In this document: piece after piece, positions 16,326 to 26,229 of the stretch
How the letters are laid out: each line of letters starts with the position of its first letter
How positions within the stretch are numbered: position 1 is the stretch's first letter
NCBI GenBank assembly: GCA_016192075.1
Contig: JACPUU010000021.1
Coordinates: forward strand, 186,001 to 250,000
Origin: Bacteroidota bacterium
GTDB lineage: Bacteria; Bacteroidota; Bacteroidia; Flavobacteriales_D; Crocinitomicaceae
Reading direction: 5' to 3'
Length of the DNA stretch: 64,000 bases
Made by a program: the position numbers and the translations under genes
The notes under the pieces: generated by a model
Told to the model about the DNA's origin: nothing
Database searches by the model: none
The model's input: only the letters and a program-made list of their open reading frames with translations

Positions 16326-17354
16326 ATGAAATCCATCTACCTCAAAAAATACGGCAATTCTGCAAATGCGTTTGAACTGCGTGAAACACCCAGACCCGCT
16401 TGCGGACCGCAGGATGTGTTGATTAAAGTGGAATGTTTTGGGTTAAATTATGCTGAGGTAATGGCCCGCAACGGACTCTATGACTCTGCTCCGCCATTGC
16501 CCTGCGTGCTGGGTTATGAGGTGGCCGGGGTTATTTGCGAGGTTGGAGAAAATGTTGCCAAACATCACCTGGGTAAACGTGTTGTTGCTTTTACCCGCTT
16601 TGGCGGATATGCTCAATACGCCGTAACCAACCAGCATGCCTTCACAGAAATAGATGACATGGATGCCGGCGAGGCCTGCTGCATTGCCGTTCAATATGCC
16701 ACGGCCTATTACATGGCGTATGAAGCAACCAATCTCAATCCCGGTGACCGTGTGTTGATTCATGCCGGTGCGGGTGGTGTGGGTTCAGCCCTTATTCAGC
16801 TCTGCGCGCTTAAAGGCTGCACTGTCTTTGCCACGGCCGGCAGTGATGACAAGCTGGAATACATGCAAAAACTGGGCGCAAACCATGTTTTTAACTACCG
16901 CAAAAATGACTACGAACACCAACTAAAAACAGCAACCGGCGCACATAAACTCGATGTCACGTTTAATCCCATTGGCGGGTCAACTTTCAAAAAAGATTTC
17001 CGCCTGATTGGTTCAGGTGGACGCGTTATTCTGTTTGGTGCCTCTGAACGGTCCGGTAAAAAATTCGGTATCCTTTCAAGTCTGAATTTTTTGCGAAAAA
17101 TGGGGCTCATTTTCCCCGTCTTTCTGATCAGCAAATCCAAATCACTGATTGGCGTAAACATGCTTAAAATAGGTGATGATAAACCTGAAGTGCTGGCTCG
17201 CTGCCTGAAAAATGTGGCCGCACTGGTGGCCACTCAAAAAATCAAACCGCATGTGGGCGCACGTTTTGCCGCATCACAACTGGCTGATGCACACGCACTG
17301 CTTGAAAGCCGCCAGTCAATTGGCAAGATTGTTGTATACTGGGAACAGAATTAA
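16326..17354 (+). CDS. Medium-chain dehydrogenase/quinone oxidoreductase (VAT-1-like)
   Basis: 342-aa zinc-independent MDR enzyme. GroES-like N-terminal domain (GLNYAEVMARNGLY, LGYEVAGVICEVG), then a Rossmann domain with the nucleotide motif HAGAGGVGSALIQL (about 145-158), KLGANHVFNYRKND, and a C-terminal SIGKIVV. The catalytic zinc ligands of alcohol dehydrogenases are absent, as expected for NADPH:quinone reductases and VAT-1-like proteins. The most likely reaction is NAD(P)H-dependent reduction of quinones or enones. It has its own promoter-like box and reads as monocistronic. Confidence 0.85.
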   Translation: MKSIYLKKYGNSANAFELRETPRPACGPQDVLIKVECFGLNYAEVMARNGLYDSAPPLPCVLGYEVAGVICEVGENVAKHHLGKRVVAFTRFGGYAQYAVTNQHAFTEIDDMDAGEACCIAVQYATAYYMAYEATNLNPGDRVLIHAGAGGVGSALIQLCALKGCTVFATAGSDDKLEYMQKLGANHVFNYRKNDYEHQLKTATGAHKLDVTFNPIGGSTFKKDFRLIGSGGRVILFGASERSGKKFGILSSLNFLRKMGLIFPVFLISKSKSLIGVNMLKIGDDKPEVLARCLKNVAALVATQKIKPHVGARFAASQLADAHALLESRQSIGKIVVYWEQN

Positions 17355-17393
17355 AAATTCGACTATCTTTAATTAATGATAAAACCTGTACCT

Positions 17394-18599
17394 ATGAAAA
17401 GAGGATTACTCTTACTGTTTGGCGGATTGAGTATAGCTGCCTCAGCGCAAAACGTAACTGATAACAAAGTTTCATTTAATTATATTCAGCTGCCAACAAA
17501 CCCTATTGATTCAAAATACACCCAGTTTGAACTGGTGGTGGTGAAAGACTTTGAAAAAAGTAACCAGGACAGCCTTACCGCTTACCAGATAAAGCTGGAC
17601 AACGCCAACGTACAATACGAGTCGGCCATGAATGTGTGGAAAGAACAAAAGAAAAACCTGGACCGGAATTACCTGACCCAACTGGCTACCTGGGAAAAAA
17701 CCACCAACGCGGGTACGGTAACAACCATGCCTGTGGCACCCACCTACCCGCCCCAGCCGGTGAAACAGGATTTTCCACAACCCAACCTGCATGAGGATTT
17801 ACCAACTGACCAGGTAAACAACATGGTAACCATGGATGGTTTCAGTAAAGGAAGCGGTGGTGCTATAATTACCCTTACGTTTAAAGGAATTGGCAACATC
17901 AAAATTGTTGAAACCAAAAGCGGCAGCGGTACCACCACCAAATACAGCTACAAAGTTGATTATGTAATGCCGGTTGAAATCAAAGTTGAAACACCGGCAC
18001 AGGGTGTTGTGTTAAACACTATTATTCTGACCGATGTCCGTTCATACCCACTGAAAGATTACACCAGCAAGTATGAGTATCAGCTTTGGTACCTTGACAA
18101 TCAAACCCTGTTGTGGTCTGAACTTCAAAAACATGCGCGCAGTAAAGCCATGGCTGAAATTACAACTTACCTGAACAACAGTTGTGGTTTTTCAACCCGT
18201 ACCTGGAATACTGAAATTTATTCGATTAAAAGTTACAAAGACTATAACTACGATGATCTGACACAAGCCTATACCACTGCCAAACAAGGATACGACCTGA
18301 TTTACCAGACACGCGACCGCAAAAACGGAAGTGCAAAACTGACAGAAGCCATCAACATCTGGAAAAAAGCGCTGACAGAAAGTAACGTAAACGACAACAA
18401 GGCGCGCATCAATGATAAAGTAACCGCATTGATTTATTACAACATTGCAGAAGCTTATTTGTGGATGAGTAATTTTGATGAATCTGAACAATACATCAAC
18501 AAAGCCATCAACGCCGGTGAAATGAAATACAAAACGGAAGCAAAACGCCTGCAGGGTGTTTTAGCCGATCAAAAACTGCGCTGGAACGCTAATTATTAA
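17394..18599 (+). CDS. Secreted protein of unknown function with TPR-like C terminus
   Basis: 401-aa exported protein; signal peptide 1-19 (cut after AASAQ). The middle has a Pro-rich stretch (VAPTYPPQPVKQDFPQP). The C-terminal 90 residues look like one or two tetratricopeptide repeats (ALIYYNIAEAYLWMSNFDESEQYINKAI). I set the start at 17394 because the signal peptide begins there; the ATG at 17376 adds six residues. I do not recognise the family. A strong terminator follows. Confidence 0.65.
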   Translation: MKRGLLLLFGGLSIAASAQNVTDNKVSFNYIQLPTNPIDSKYTQFELVVVKDFEKSNQDSLTAYQIKLDNANVQYESAMNVWKEQKKNLDRNYLTQLATWEKTTNAGTVTTMPVAPTYPPQPVKQDFPQPNLHEDLPTDQVNNMVTMDGFSKGSGGAIITLTFKGIGNIKIVETKSGSGTTTKYSYKVDYVMPVEIKVETPAQGVVLNTIILTDVRSYPLKDYTSKYEYQLWYLDNQTLLWSELQKHARSKAMAEITTYLNNSCGFSTRTWNTEIYSIKSYKDYNYDDLTQAYTTAKQGYDLIYQTRDRKNGSAKLTEAINIWKKALTESNVNDNKARINDKVTALIYYNIAEAYLWMSNFDESEQYINKAINAGEMKYKTEAKRLQGVLADQKLRWNANY

Positions 18600-18625
18600 C
18601 CCGCTTTAGCTGGTAGAAAGCATTC

Positions 18626-18671
18626 ACCCGGAGGTATACTGAAACAAGTTCAGGAATGCCTCCGGGTTTTT
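18626..18671 (+). terminator. Rho-independent terminator
   Basis: 9-bp perfect stem (18626-18634 with 18659-18667) and seven Ts. The T run reaches the stop codon of the convergent gene at 18672, which therefore shares this boundary. Confidence 0.8.
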
Positions 18672-19265
18672 TTATGACCCAACTGCCCTTTTCAGATCAA
18701 AAATTGCCCTGAATTTGGCGGTATCAAAAAACGTAGCAAATAGCGGAATGTAGGTTTGGTGCTGCCTGCGAATCTCAAAAACATATTGGCCAAAAACATC
18801 CATAAAAATATGCAGTAACAACTCACTGCAATAAAACCGCGCGGCATTCTTCAAATCAAACCGGTGATCAAACGGAATTTTTTGACCCAGGTAATAAAAG
18901 GCACGCTGCGCCAACGCTTCATTCTTAGTAGTATCAATAACCGCACGGCAAATAAACAAGGTAGAATCAGCCGTATATTTTACAAACTCAGCTAATGGAA
19001 TGAGTTGAACACCATCTTCGTATCCTTTTTGATCAGCCATTGATTGAATGACTTTCCAGCTGTTTTCATGCCGCACAATTATTCCGCAATGGCTGTAGTT
19101 TTCTTTTGATTCATTCATCAACTGATACGATAACGGGCCTCCCCCTTTTCGAATAATGATGTCTCCCGGCTGCAAGCTATCAGAGACGGGTAAAGGCAAT
19201 TCAACTGCACCGGCATAAACCGGCAAACAGCTCCAAAAAGCCAGGTAAATAAGCAAATATTTCAC
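18672..19265 (-). CDS. Permuted papain-like amidase (YiiX/C92 type)
   Basis: 197-aa exported protein. Signal-like helix (1-19), then the permuted NlpC/P60 arrangement: GDIIIRKGGGPLSYQLMNE, the His in YSHCGIIV (catalytic), and the Cys in RFYCSELLLH much later. That order (His before Cys) identifies the YiiX/YaeF branch, which cleaves amide or ester bonds in lipids or peptides. The start is GTG at 19265, one base past the TGA of the upstream gene (19267-19269); a longer frame upstream only reads the other gene out of frame. Coupled to the TonB-C protein. Confidence 0.72.
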   Translation of the reverse strand: MKYLLIYLAFWSCLPVYAGAVELPLPVSDSLQPGDIIIRKGGGPLSYQLMNESKENYSHCGIIVRHENSWKVIQSMADQKGYEDGVQLIPLAEFVKYTADSTLFICRAVIDTTKNEALAQRAFYYLGQKIPFDHRFDLKNAARFYCSELLLHIFMDVFGQYVFEIRRQHQTYIPLFATFFDTAKFRAIFDLKRAVGS

Positions 19266-19266
19266 A

Positions 19267-20718
19267 TCAATGATCCAGCGAAAAGCGAATTGGCAATGTG
19301 TAATACGAAGCCACGTTTTTTCCAGCAACCGTACCCGGTATCCAGGCGGGCATGGCATATACCAGGCGCAGCGATTCAGCATCAAGATCTGCATTTACAC
19401 CTTTCACCACGCGCACATCACTTATAATGCCATCTTCTGAAACAGTAAACATGAGGTAAACAACACCTGAAACACCTTCCTCTTTTGCCCTTGGCGGATA
19501 CATCAGGTTTGTTTTCAGAAAGGTTGAGAGCGCCTCTTTTCCACCCGGGAACGAAGCCTCAACATCTGGTAACACAACCATTTCATGTGCTGATTTATCT
19601 TCGTACGCATTTTCGTCCTGCTCCACCACCGTTTCTGTCTCACCGTCCGTTGTTTCTTCCGTTTCAACAATACCTTCTTCACCCATATCCAGGTTGAGAT
19701 CCTTCTGGTAATCGGCAATCAGCAGGAGACCGTCATACACGGCAAGTTCGTACTCAAACGTCATTTCCATTCCATCTCTTTTTTCTTTGCAGGAGCAAAT
19801 GGTTGTATCCCCTTCTTCATAACATTCAACGCTCATAATTTCTGTTTGATAGCTGGCACAACCGGCATCAATAGAACCCTGCACATGCTCAGCGGCAACG
19901 CCAAACGCCATCGTTTTGGCCTCTTCACAATGACCATTTGCCAAAGCCATTACAAAACGTGTTACCACACCTTCAGCCCCGGTAGAAGTACCATACTCCA
20001 GAATTTTCCATTTACTGTCAATCAGTACCAGTTTATAATACCCTGCTTCTTTTTTGCCCGATGCCGTTTGCTGATCACAACTGCAGGAAGCTGTTTGTTT
20101 TCTTTCTGACTGGTAACAAACGACATTGGTCACACTTACCGGCAAACTGCCTGAATCTTCTGAGATTTGCGCAAGTAAATAGCTATGCGCCGCCATAATG
20201 GTTATAGCTCCTGCTTTTTTGTACCTGCCAGCCTGATTATGCACTGCAAAAAGTGCTATCGTTTCTTCCGGACTCATGCGGTCAGACGGGTCCGCTTCTT
20301 CCATTTTTTCGCGTTTCTTTTTGGTGCGCAATTCGCGGTTAATCGGTGCTGAATCAATGCCGTAAATTTTCCAGCGGCCATCAACCTCTGTCATGGCAAA
20401 AATGAGCAGTGAATAGTGGCCATCAATATAGGTTCCGCATTCGCAATCAACACCGTTGAGCGTTTGGGCCGTTGCACAATCAAAAATTTCGAAGTAATAC
20501 CTTCTGCCGCGGCGATACGAGCGCTCTTCTATATCACGCTGCATATCTTCTCTCAACTCCAGAATACAGTAACTGGCTGCCTTTTCATAATTTCCGTCAT
20601 TGATGGCTCTGATAAACGCCTTTGCCGTTTTTTCAGGTCCGCCAAAAAGTTGTGCCCTGGCTGCAGGAACTGTTAGTATAAAAAATAAAATAAAACTGAT
20701 TGATCTGAAATAGTGCAT
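19267..20718 (-). CDS. Exported protein with two NTF2-like domains and a TonB C-terminal domain
   Basis: 483-aa periplasmic protein; signal 1-22. Two related N-terminal halves (about 25-130 and 240-340) resemble DUF4878/NTF2-like folds (KTAKAFIRAINDGNYEKAASYC, then VTRFVMALANGHCEEAKTMA), each with paired cysteines. An acidic linker (EEGIVETEETTDGETETVVEQDENAYEDKS) leads to a TonB_C domain (about 390-480: FPGGKEALSTFLKTNLMYPP, GVSGVVYLMFTVSEDGIISDVRVVKG). There is no transmembrane anchor as in true TonB, so it is a soluble TonB_C protein. It is coupled to the amidase downstream. Confidence 0.75.
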   Translation of the reverse strand: MHYFRSISFILFFILTVPAARAQLFGGPEKTAKAFIRAINDGNYEKAASYCILELREDMQRDIEERSYRRGRRYYFEIFDCATAQTLNGVDCECGTYIDGHYSLLIFAMTEVDGRWKIYGIDSAPINRELRTKKKREKMEEADPSDRMSPEETIALFAVHNQAGRYKKAGAITIMAAHSYLLAQISEDSGSLPVSVTNVVCYQSERKQTASCSCDQQTASGKKEAGYYKLVLIDSKWKILEYGTSTGAEGVVTRFVMALANGHCEEAKTMAFGVAAEHVQGSIDAGCASYQTEIMSVECYEEGDTTICSCKEKRDGMEMTFEYELAVYDGLLLIADYQKDLNLDMGEEGIVETEETTDGETETVVEQDENAYEDKSAHEMVVLPDVEASFPGGKEALSTFLKTNLMYPPRAKEEGVSGVVYLMFTVSEDGIISDVRVVKGVNADLDAESLRLVYAMPAWIPGTVAGKNVASYYTLPIRFSLDH

Positions 20719-20930
20719 GGGTGTGTATAGATTGGGTTAAACAATTACTCTCAAAAAGGATGAAAAAACACACGCGCTGAACAATCCTTTTTTGAGTTCC
20801 GCACTGTAAAATGACCCCCCTGAAAATCCGGTCAAATCTACGTATAAATTGGCATTAAATAATGCTTTTACCACGGGTACCGTTTTGCAATACCCGTCAG
20901 TGAGCCTATATTTTGTTACCTTTCGCTGTG

Positions 20931-22007
20931 ATGTTTGATTTTTTCTACGTGCTATTCTGGCTTATGGTTATTCTGTTTGGATTGCAGTTTGCAGCCAGCC
21001 TGGTACTGAGTGCGCGCATGACAAACAAAACAGACCGGGCCGCAAAAAAAATGGAAGGGGTTTCCATTATCATTCCCTTTCACAACGAATTTTCACGCAT
21101 TATGCCGCTGCTTGAATCACTGAACAGACAGCAGCCGGGCGGTAAACCAGTTGAACTTATTTTTGCGGATGATTGTTCAACCGATGCAACCGCAGAACGC
21201 ATCCGGTCAACGTTAAAAATTCCGTTTTCAATTATTCAGCTCGACCACAAATCAGGTAAAAAACAGGCACTGCATCAGGCTATTTTGAAAGCCCGGCATG
21301 ATTTTATACTAACCCTGGATGCGGATGTTGAATTGCCGGATAATTACATACATTCTCTTTTTCAGCTGCCTGAATCAGACATGACCATACTCCCTGTTAA
21401 AATGGGTGGTAAAAAATTGCATCAGCACCTGGCGGCGGTAGAATTTGACTGGCTTCAGATACTGACCTTTGGTGCTGCCAAGCCTGTGCTCTGCAATGGT
21501 GCCAACCTGCTTTTTCGCAAATCAGCCTACCTGAACGTATTTGCTTCGCGATCTGATTTTGACCTGGCATCGGGCGATGATGTTTTTTTGCTCAGTGCTT
21601 TTTTGAAATTAAACCGAAAAATAAACCGCATACATGACGACGAATTAACAGTTAAGACACCTGCCCCTCAAAATGCAAAAGAATTGTTTCAGCAACGCCG
21701 GCGATGGATTGGCAAACTTTCACGCATGGGTGACGCGGGCAGTTATGTAATGCTGCTTTTTTTGGTTGCCCTGCAGGCGGGTTTTATTTTTTCAGTTTGC
21801 GCGGTCTTCTTTAACCCGCTTTACCTGTTTGTTATAGCGCTGAAACTGATTACAGAATTTATGCTGGCAGCAAATGCAGCGCACGCGGATATACGAACCG
21901 CGTTTGCAACAACCCTGGTTCACCAGTTCTGGTATCCGTTTTATTTGATTTTGCTGCTTTTACCTGCCGGTAAAGAGGAGCGGTGGGGTGCCCCACAATC
22001 ACGCTAG
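20931..22007 (+). CDS. Membrane glycosyltransferase, family 2
   Basis: 358-aa GT-A enzyme. An N-terminal TM helix (about 5-25) precedes the catalytic domain: GVSIIIPFHNEFSRI, the first Asp pair ADDCSTDAT, the LTLDADVELP DxD, CNGANLLFRKSAYL, and the QQRRRWIGK box typical of processive or dolichol-type GT2 enzymes. Two or three TM helices end the protein. I use the ATG at 20931. The donor and acceptor are unknown; a surface polysaccharide or lipid-linked sugar is likely. Confidence 0.85.
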   Translation: MFDFFYVLFWLMVILFGLQFAASLVLSARMTNKTDRAAKKMEGVSIIIPFHNEFSRIMPLLESLNRQQPGGKPVELIFADDCSTDATAERIRSTLKIPFSIIQLDHKSGKKQALHQAILKARHDFILTLDADVELPDNYIHSLFQLPESDMTILPVKMGGKKLHQHLAAVEFDWLQILTFGAAKPVLCNGANLLFRKSAYLNVFASRSDFDLASGDDVFLLSAFLKLNRKINRIHDDELTVKTPAPQNAKELFQQRRRWIGKLSRMGDAGSYVMLLFLVALQAGFIFSVCAVFFNPLYLFVIALKLITEFMLAANAAHADIRTAFATTLVHQFWYPFYLILLLLPAGKEERWGAPQSR

Positions 22008-22154
22008 TTCAGCCAGGGCCCCTATCACATAAACACGAAAGACCATTAACACATCTGCTTAAAAGAAGTATAAATAAGGTATTTACCTTAGATCCATGTT
22101 CCTAATTCTGACTACCTTAGTTTTTAATGTGATTCCTCTTCAAACAGGCAGAAT

Positions 22155-25148
22155 ATGGTAGAAAAAATAAAAAAATCCCTTGCGCTGCTGACTTTCGCAA
22201 GCTGCGTAATTTCTTCATCAACTTTTGCACAAACCGGTGATAGATACCTGGTCATTAACCCTGATGGTCACCGCGCAACAATTCAGGATATGGCCATTGA
22301 CAAAAACGGCCGGGCTATTACTGCTGGTTTTGACAAAACGCTTAAAATATGGAATACCAAAGAGGGTTACCTGGAACGGCAGGTTTTTGGGCAAATCGGT
22401 CCGGGCAGTGAGGGAATGATTTATGAAGTGGCTATATCAGCAGACAACAAATACCTTGCAACCGGTGGCTGGTTTGGAGACAATGTTGGTACCAATCCGG
22501 TAGGTGATATACGCATTTACAAATACGCAACCGGTGAGCAAATACGCCTTTTCAAAGGCCATTTTAATACCATTAAAGACCTTGAATTTTATTCCAACTC
22601 CAACTTTTTACTCTCGTATGATTCAGACGGTGAAGTCATTTTATGGGATATTGAAAGCAATGAATCTGTTGTGCTGGAAGATATACCTACTGACATTACC
22701 GACCTTGAACTGATTGAAGGAAAAATGGTAACCTCACACGCAAGCGGCAACGTTTATTTGTGGGACATTGTCAACATTGTTGACGGCGGAAAACCGCAAA
22801 AAAGTTTCAAAAAAATTGCCGACATGGGCCTTAAAGCCTCGCACGTTACCATTAATCCGCAAGGTACGCGTGTTGCCGTTTCTGCTGACAATTACCTCTA
22901 TATTCTGGACGAAAAAATGCACGAAATTTATTCATTCAACCACGGTGAAGAAAACATAACCGCTATCAATTTTTCACCGGACGGAACCCGCCTGGTGGTT
23001 GCAGAATCAGGCTACTACGTCAAAAACAACAAAGTTACGGTGTACGAAGAGCGTGAAAAAGAATGGTACATTCTGTCAAGCTACAATCAACATACTGACC
23101 TGGTGAAATGTGCTGCTTTTATCAATAATTCAACCTGTGTTACAGCTGGTGGCTTAAATCACGAAGTTGTGGTGTGGAAAGTAGAAACCAAAAAGAAAAA
23201 TTCCACCGTGCTTCACTACATGTCAGGCGCCGGCCGGCCAGTTTATTCGGTTGGTATGCGCGGTGATCAGCTGGCCTTTTCCAATACCTGGGATAAGACA
23301 AACGGAGGATCTACATTCACTGAAATTTTTGATTTATCAGCACGTGAATTCAGACCTTATACTGAACTGGACACCTTTGAATATCCGGTACTCACTGTAG
23401 GTGAGCGTTCATTCACCATTTCCAATGACGACGCCACACTTACCATTAAAAAAGGAAAATCAGCTACCGGAAAAATCACCCTGGATATTACCAACGGATC
23501 ATATCACAAAGCGGTCACGTTTGTCAATGAAAAATACATTGTTTCAGGTGCCGCTTACGGGGTAATAACAGCCTACACACTAACCGGTGAACATGCCACC
23601 AACCTTATTGCACATGAAGGTGACATTCGCGGATTGGGTGTTTCTTCAGACGGTAATTTTCTGATTTCATGCTCGCATGATCAAACCATACGCCTTTGGA
23701 GAATAGCTGAAATAGGCACAAAAAAAGACATGTACCCCGCTGTTTCATTGTTTTTGGGAGCCAATAAAGAATGGATTATGTGGAACGAGCAAGGCTATTT
23801 TGCCTCTTCTAAAAAGGGTGCAGCTTATGTTGGCTATCACGTAAATCAGGGGCGCAATAAAGCGGCCCGCTATTATCCGTTTGAACAGTTTGATATCATG
23901 TACAACCGGCCTGATATTATTATGGCTGAGCTTGGATTTGTCGACTCGTCCATCATTGACCTTTACCACTCTGCCTACCTGAAAAGATTAAAGCGCATGG
24001 GTATTGAGGAAGATGCACTAAGCGGACAAATGAATGTACCGTATGTTCAGATTAAACCTGAAAAACCATACAAGGGTCTTGTAAAAATTGCTGTTACTGC
24101 AAAAGACAGTTTGTACCCGCTCAAATCACTGCAGGTGTATTTAAATGATGTGCCTGTATTTGGCAGAAACGGGCTTGATGTAAGTTCAGCCAACACCCAA
24201 AAACTTTCCAAAACGCTGGATGTGGAACTTATGTCTGGCCTGAATAAAATACAGGTATCTGCAACAAACTCAGCCGGTGTTGAATCACTCAAAGAAACAA
24301 CCATGATCACAAACAGTGAAGTGATTCAAAGCAATTTGTTCATTGTGTCAGTAGGCGTTTCAAACTACAAAGACACCGTATACAATCTTGATTATGCAGC
24401 CAAAGATGCTGAAGATGTAGCAGCGCTTTTTTCAACTGCAACGCATTACAAAACAGTAGAAAAAATGGTGCTGACTGATAAGCAGGTAACCAAAAATAAC
24501 CTGGTTGGGTTAAAAGATTTTCTATCCAAAGCCAACCGTGATGATGTGGTTATTTTCTTTGTTGCCGGGCATGGCGTGCTCAACAAAACGCTGGATTATT
24601 ACTACTGCACATATGATATGGATTTTATGAATCCTGAAAAATACGGCATTACCTATGCTGAACTGGAGGCCTTGTTTGATGGTATCAGGGCCATTCGCAA
24701 AATTCTGATCATGGATACCTGCCACAGCGGTGAAGTTGATAAAGACGATGTGGAAGAAATTGCATTTGTCAATACCGAGATGGGTGAAATTACCTTCCGC
24801 TCAACCAACACCAGCACCAGTTATCGTGAGGCGCAGGGGCTGCAGAAAACAAACGAGGCGGTAAAAGAAATGTTTAACGAGCTGCGCCGCGGAACCGGGG
24901 CAACGGTTATTTCCAGCGCCGGCGGGGCAGAATATGCCATGGAAAGTGATGCCTGGAAAAACGGACTTTTTACGTACTGTTTGCTGGAAGGCATTCAAAC
25001 CAAAAATGCGGATGCCGATAAAAACGGTGAAATACTGTTGTCTGAACTGCAGAACTATATCAATTCACGGGTTACTGAGCTGTCACAAGGCCGGCAAATG
25101 CCTACCTCGCGGTTTGAAAACCTGAGTCTTGATTACCGGATCTGGTAA
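22155..25148 (+). CDS. Exported WD40-repeat caspase-like peptidase
   Basis: 997-aa protein. Signal peptide 1-25 (SSSTFAQ). Residues 30-520 form at least seven WD40-like blades (TLKIWNTKEG, GEVILWDIES, TIRLWRIAE). An Ig-like region fills 620-720. The C-terminal 270 residues are a caspase/C14 domain: FIVSVGVSNYKDTVYNLDYAAKDAEDV, catalytic His806 in VAGHGV, catalytic Cys856 in MDTCHSGE, and a later EILLSELQNYINSRVTEL. Both catalytic residues are present, so activity is plausible, with Arg/Lys or Asp preference unknown. The leader implies action outside the cytosol. It stands alone; no partner is adjacent. Confidence 0.85.
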   Translation: MVEKIKKSLALLTFASCVISSSTFAQTGDRYLVINPDGHRATIQDMAIDKNGRAITAGFDKTLKIWNTKEGYLERQVFGQIGPGSEGMIYEVAISADNKYLATGGWFGDNVGTNPVGDIRIYKYATGEQIRLFKGHFNTIKDLEFYSNSNFLLSYDSDGEVILWDIESNESVVLEDIPTDITDLELIEGKMVTSHASGNVYLWDIVNIVDGGKPQKSFKKIADMGLKASHVTINPQGTRVAVSADNYLYILDEKMHEIYSFNHGEENITAINFSPDGTRLVVAESGYYVKNNKVTVYEEREKEWYILSSYNQHTDLVKCAAFINNSTCVTAGGLNHEVVVWKVETKKKNSTVLHYMSGAGRPVYSVGMRGDQLAFSNTWDKTNGGSTFTEIFDLSAREFRPYTELDTFEYPVLTVGERSFTISNDDATLTIKKGKSATGKITLDITNGSYHKAVTFVNEKYIVSGAAYGVITAYTLTGEHATNLIAHEGDIRGLGVSSDGNFLISCSHDQTIRLWRIAEIGTKKDMYPAVSLFLGANKEWIMWNEQGYFASSKKGAAYVGYHVNQGRNKAARYYPFEQFDIMYNRPDIIMAELGFVDSSIIDLYHSAYLKRLKRMGIEEDALSGQMNVPYVQIKPEKPYKGLVKIAVTAKDSLYPLKSLQVYLNDVPVFGRNGLDVSSANTQKLSKTLDVELMSGLNKIQVSATNSAGVESLKETTMITNSEVIQSNLFIVSVGVSNYKDTVYNLDYAAKDAEDVAALFSTATHYKTVEKMVLTDKQVTKNNLVGLKDFLSKANRDDVVIFFVAGHGVLNKTLDYYYCTYDMDFMNPEKYGITYAELEALFDGIRAIRKILIMDTCHSGEVDKDDVEEIAFVNTEMGEITFRSTNTSTSYREAQGLQKTNEAVKEMFNELRRGTGATVISSAGGAEYAMESDAWKNGLFTYCLLEGIQTKNADADKNGEILLSELQNYINSRVTELSQGRQMPTSRFENLSLDYRIW

Positions 25149-25296
25149 CTTCCGTTGTGCCGGTCACCGGGGTGTTAGTTTGATTCTGAACGACTCTTTC
25201 TTAAACAGGAAAACCGATGTCCTTGCATAACCACATGTCGCTGAAGCTATGAAAAAGTGATGGCAGTGACCGCACAATTATGTAAAATTCCCCGAC

Positions 25297-25304
25297 TATC
25301 TTTG
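25297..25304 (+). promoter_or_regulatory. -7 promoter box TATCTTTG
   Basis: TAnnTTTG match, 14 nt before the ATG at 25319, giving a very short leader. No clear -33 box. Confidence 0.45.
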
Positions 25305-25318
25305 TGCGCTTCACAACC

Positions 25319-25885
25319 ATGCAAATACATCACCATTTTATTATCTACAAACCGTTTGGTTACCTGAGCCAGTTTGTTTGTGAACACAAAAAGAAAAAAC
25401 TGTTGGGTGAGCTCTTTGATTTTCCTGCCGGAACCATGGCTATTGGCCGGTTGGATGAAGACAGCGAAGGATTGCTTTTTCTCACCACAGATGGTAAAAT
25501 GAGTGAGGCCATTCGCAGTTCAGCCGTTGAAAAAGAGTATTACGCGCAGGTAGATGGTTTAATTACCGATGAAGCCCTCAGGCGATTGCAGCAAGGCGTG
25601 GAAATTGGTTTTGAAGGCATCAAATACCAAACATTACCCTGCCGGGTAAAAGCATTGAACACCATTCCTGATCTGCCGCCGCGCGGCAGAAAAATACGTG
25701 ACGACCGCCACGGCCCCACCTGCTGGATATCCATTATTCTAACCGAAGGCAAAAACAGGCAGGTACGTAAAATGACTGCTGCTGTGGGGTTCCCGACACT
25801 TCGCTTAGTCCGCGTTCGCATTGGTAACGTTTTGTTGGGTGCCATGCAGGTGGGAGAAGTACAGGAAGTTGAAACCCTGGGGTAA
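25319..25885 (+). CDS. rluE: Pseudouridine synthase, RsuA/RluE family
   Basis: 188-aa enzyme that isomerises a uridine in rRNA, most like RluE (23S rRNA). FIIYKPFGYLSQF opens the domain, the catalytic loop is GTMAIGRLDEDSEGLLFLTTDG with the essential Asp in GRLDEDSEG, and GKNRQVRKMTAAVGFPTLRLVR closes it. There is no S4 domain, which suits the RluE type and not RsuA/RluB/RluF. The ATG at 25319 is used. RluE versus another small member is not settled. Confidence 0.8.
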   Translation: MQIHHHFIIYKPFGYLSQFVCEHKKKKLLGELFDFPAGTMAIGRLDEDSEGLLFLTTDGKMSEAIRSSAVEKEYYAQVDGLITDEALRRLQQGVEIGFEGIKYQTLPCRVKALNTIPDLPPRGRKIRDDRHGPTCWISIILTEGKNRQVRKMTAAVGFPTLRLVRVRIGNVLLGAMQVGEVQEVETLG

Positions 25886-26229
25886 ACCAAAACAGGCGTG
25901 ATTTTTATGTTTGGCTATTCTTTTCCAGCCTGGTATTTTTACTATGGAAGATCGAACTAGCGATTAACGAATGTTCATTTTCAGATGTATTCAATCTTTC
26001 AAAAATCCGAAACTGTTGATTCTCTTTTCTTACCACATAGGCACAGCAGAAAACATAGGTTTCACATAGGATTTTCGAGAACAAAAATTGATGTTTCCAT
26101 GCTGTTTTTCTATCTGAACCCAGGTGGTAAAATTCACTCCTTTTTTGAAACACAAAAAATTATATCAAACTCATGTTAAGTAATCCGCGAAAGGTATTTG
26201 GAATTTTGATATTGTCCATCCGGAACTCC
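25886..26229. other. 344-bp noncoding region
   Basis: No gene-like frame. Holds a small cluster of CACATAGG words (26032-26070). The minus-strand MFS gene ends at 26230. Confidence 0.5.
26032..26070. repeat. CACATAGG word cluster
   Basis: Three copies of (C)ACATAGG at 26034, 26053 and 26063 in about 40 bp. Too short to classify; looks like a degenerate intergenic tract. Confidence 0.45.

Noticed and set aside
19266-19394. 43-residue N-terminal extension of the papain-like amidase
   Set aside because: It overlaps the TonB-C coding sequence out of frame, and the signal-like helix begins at the GTG at 19265.
25905-26153. 82-residue minus-strand frame in the 25.9-26.2 kb gap
   Set aside because: Composition is unlike neighbouring genes and no motif or promoter is visible.
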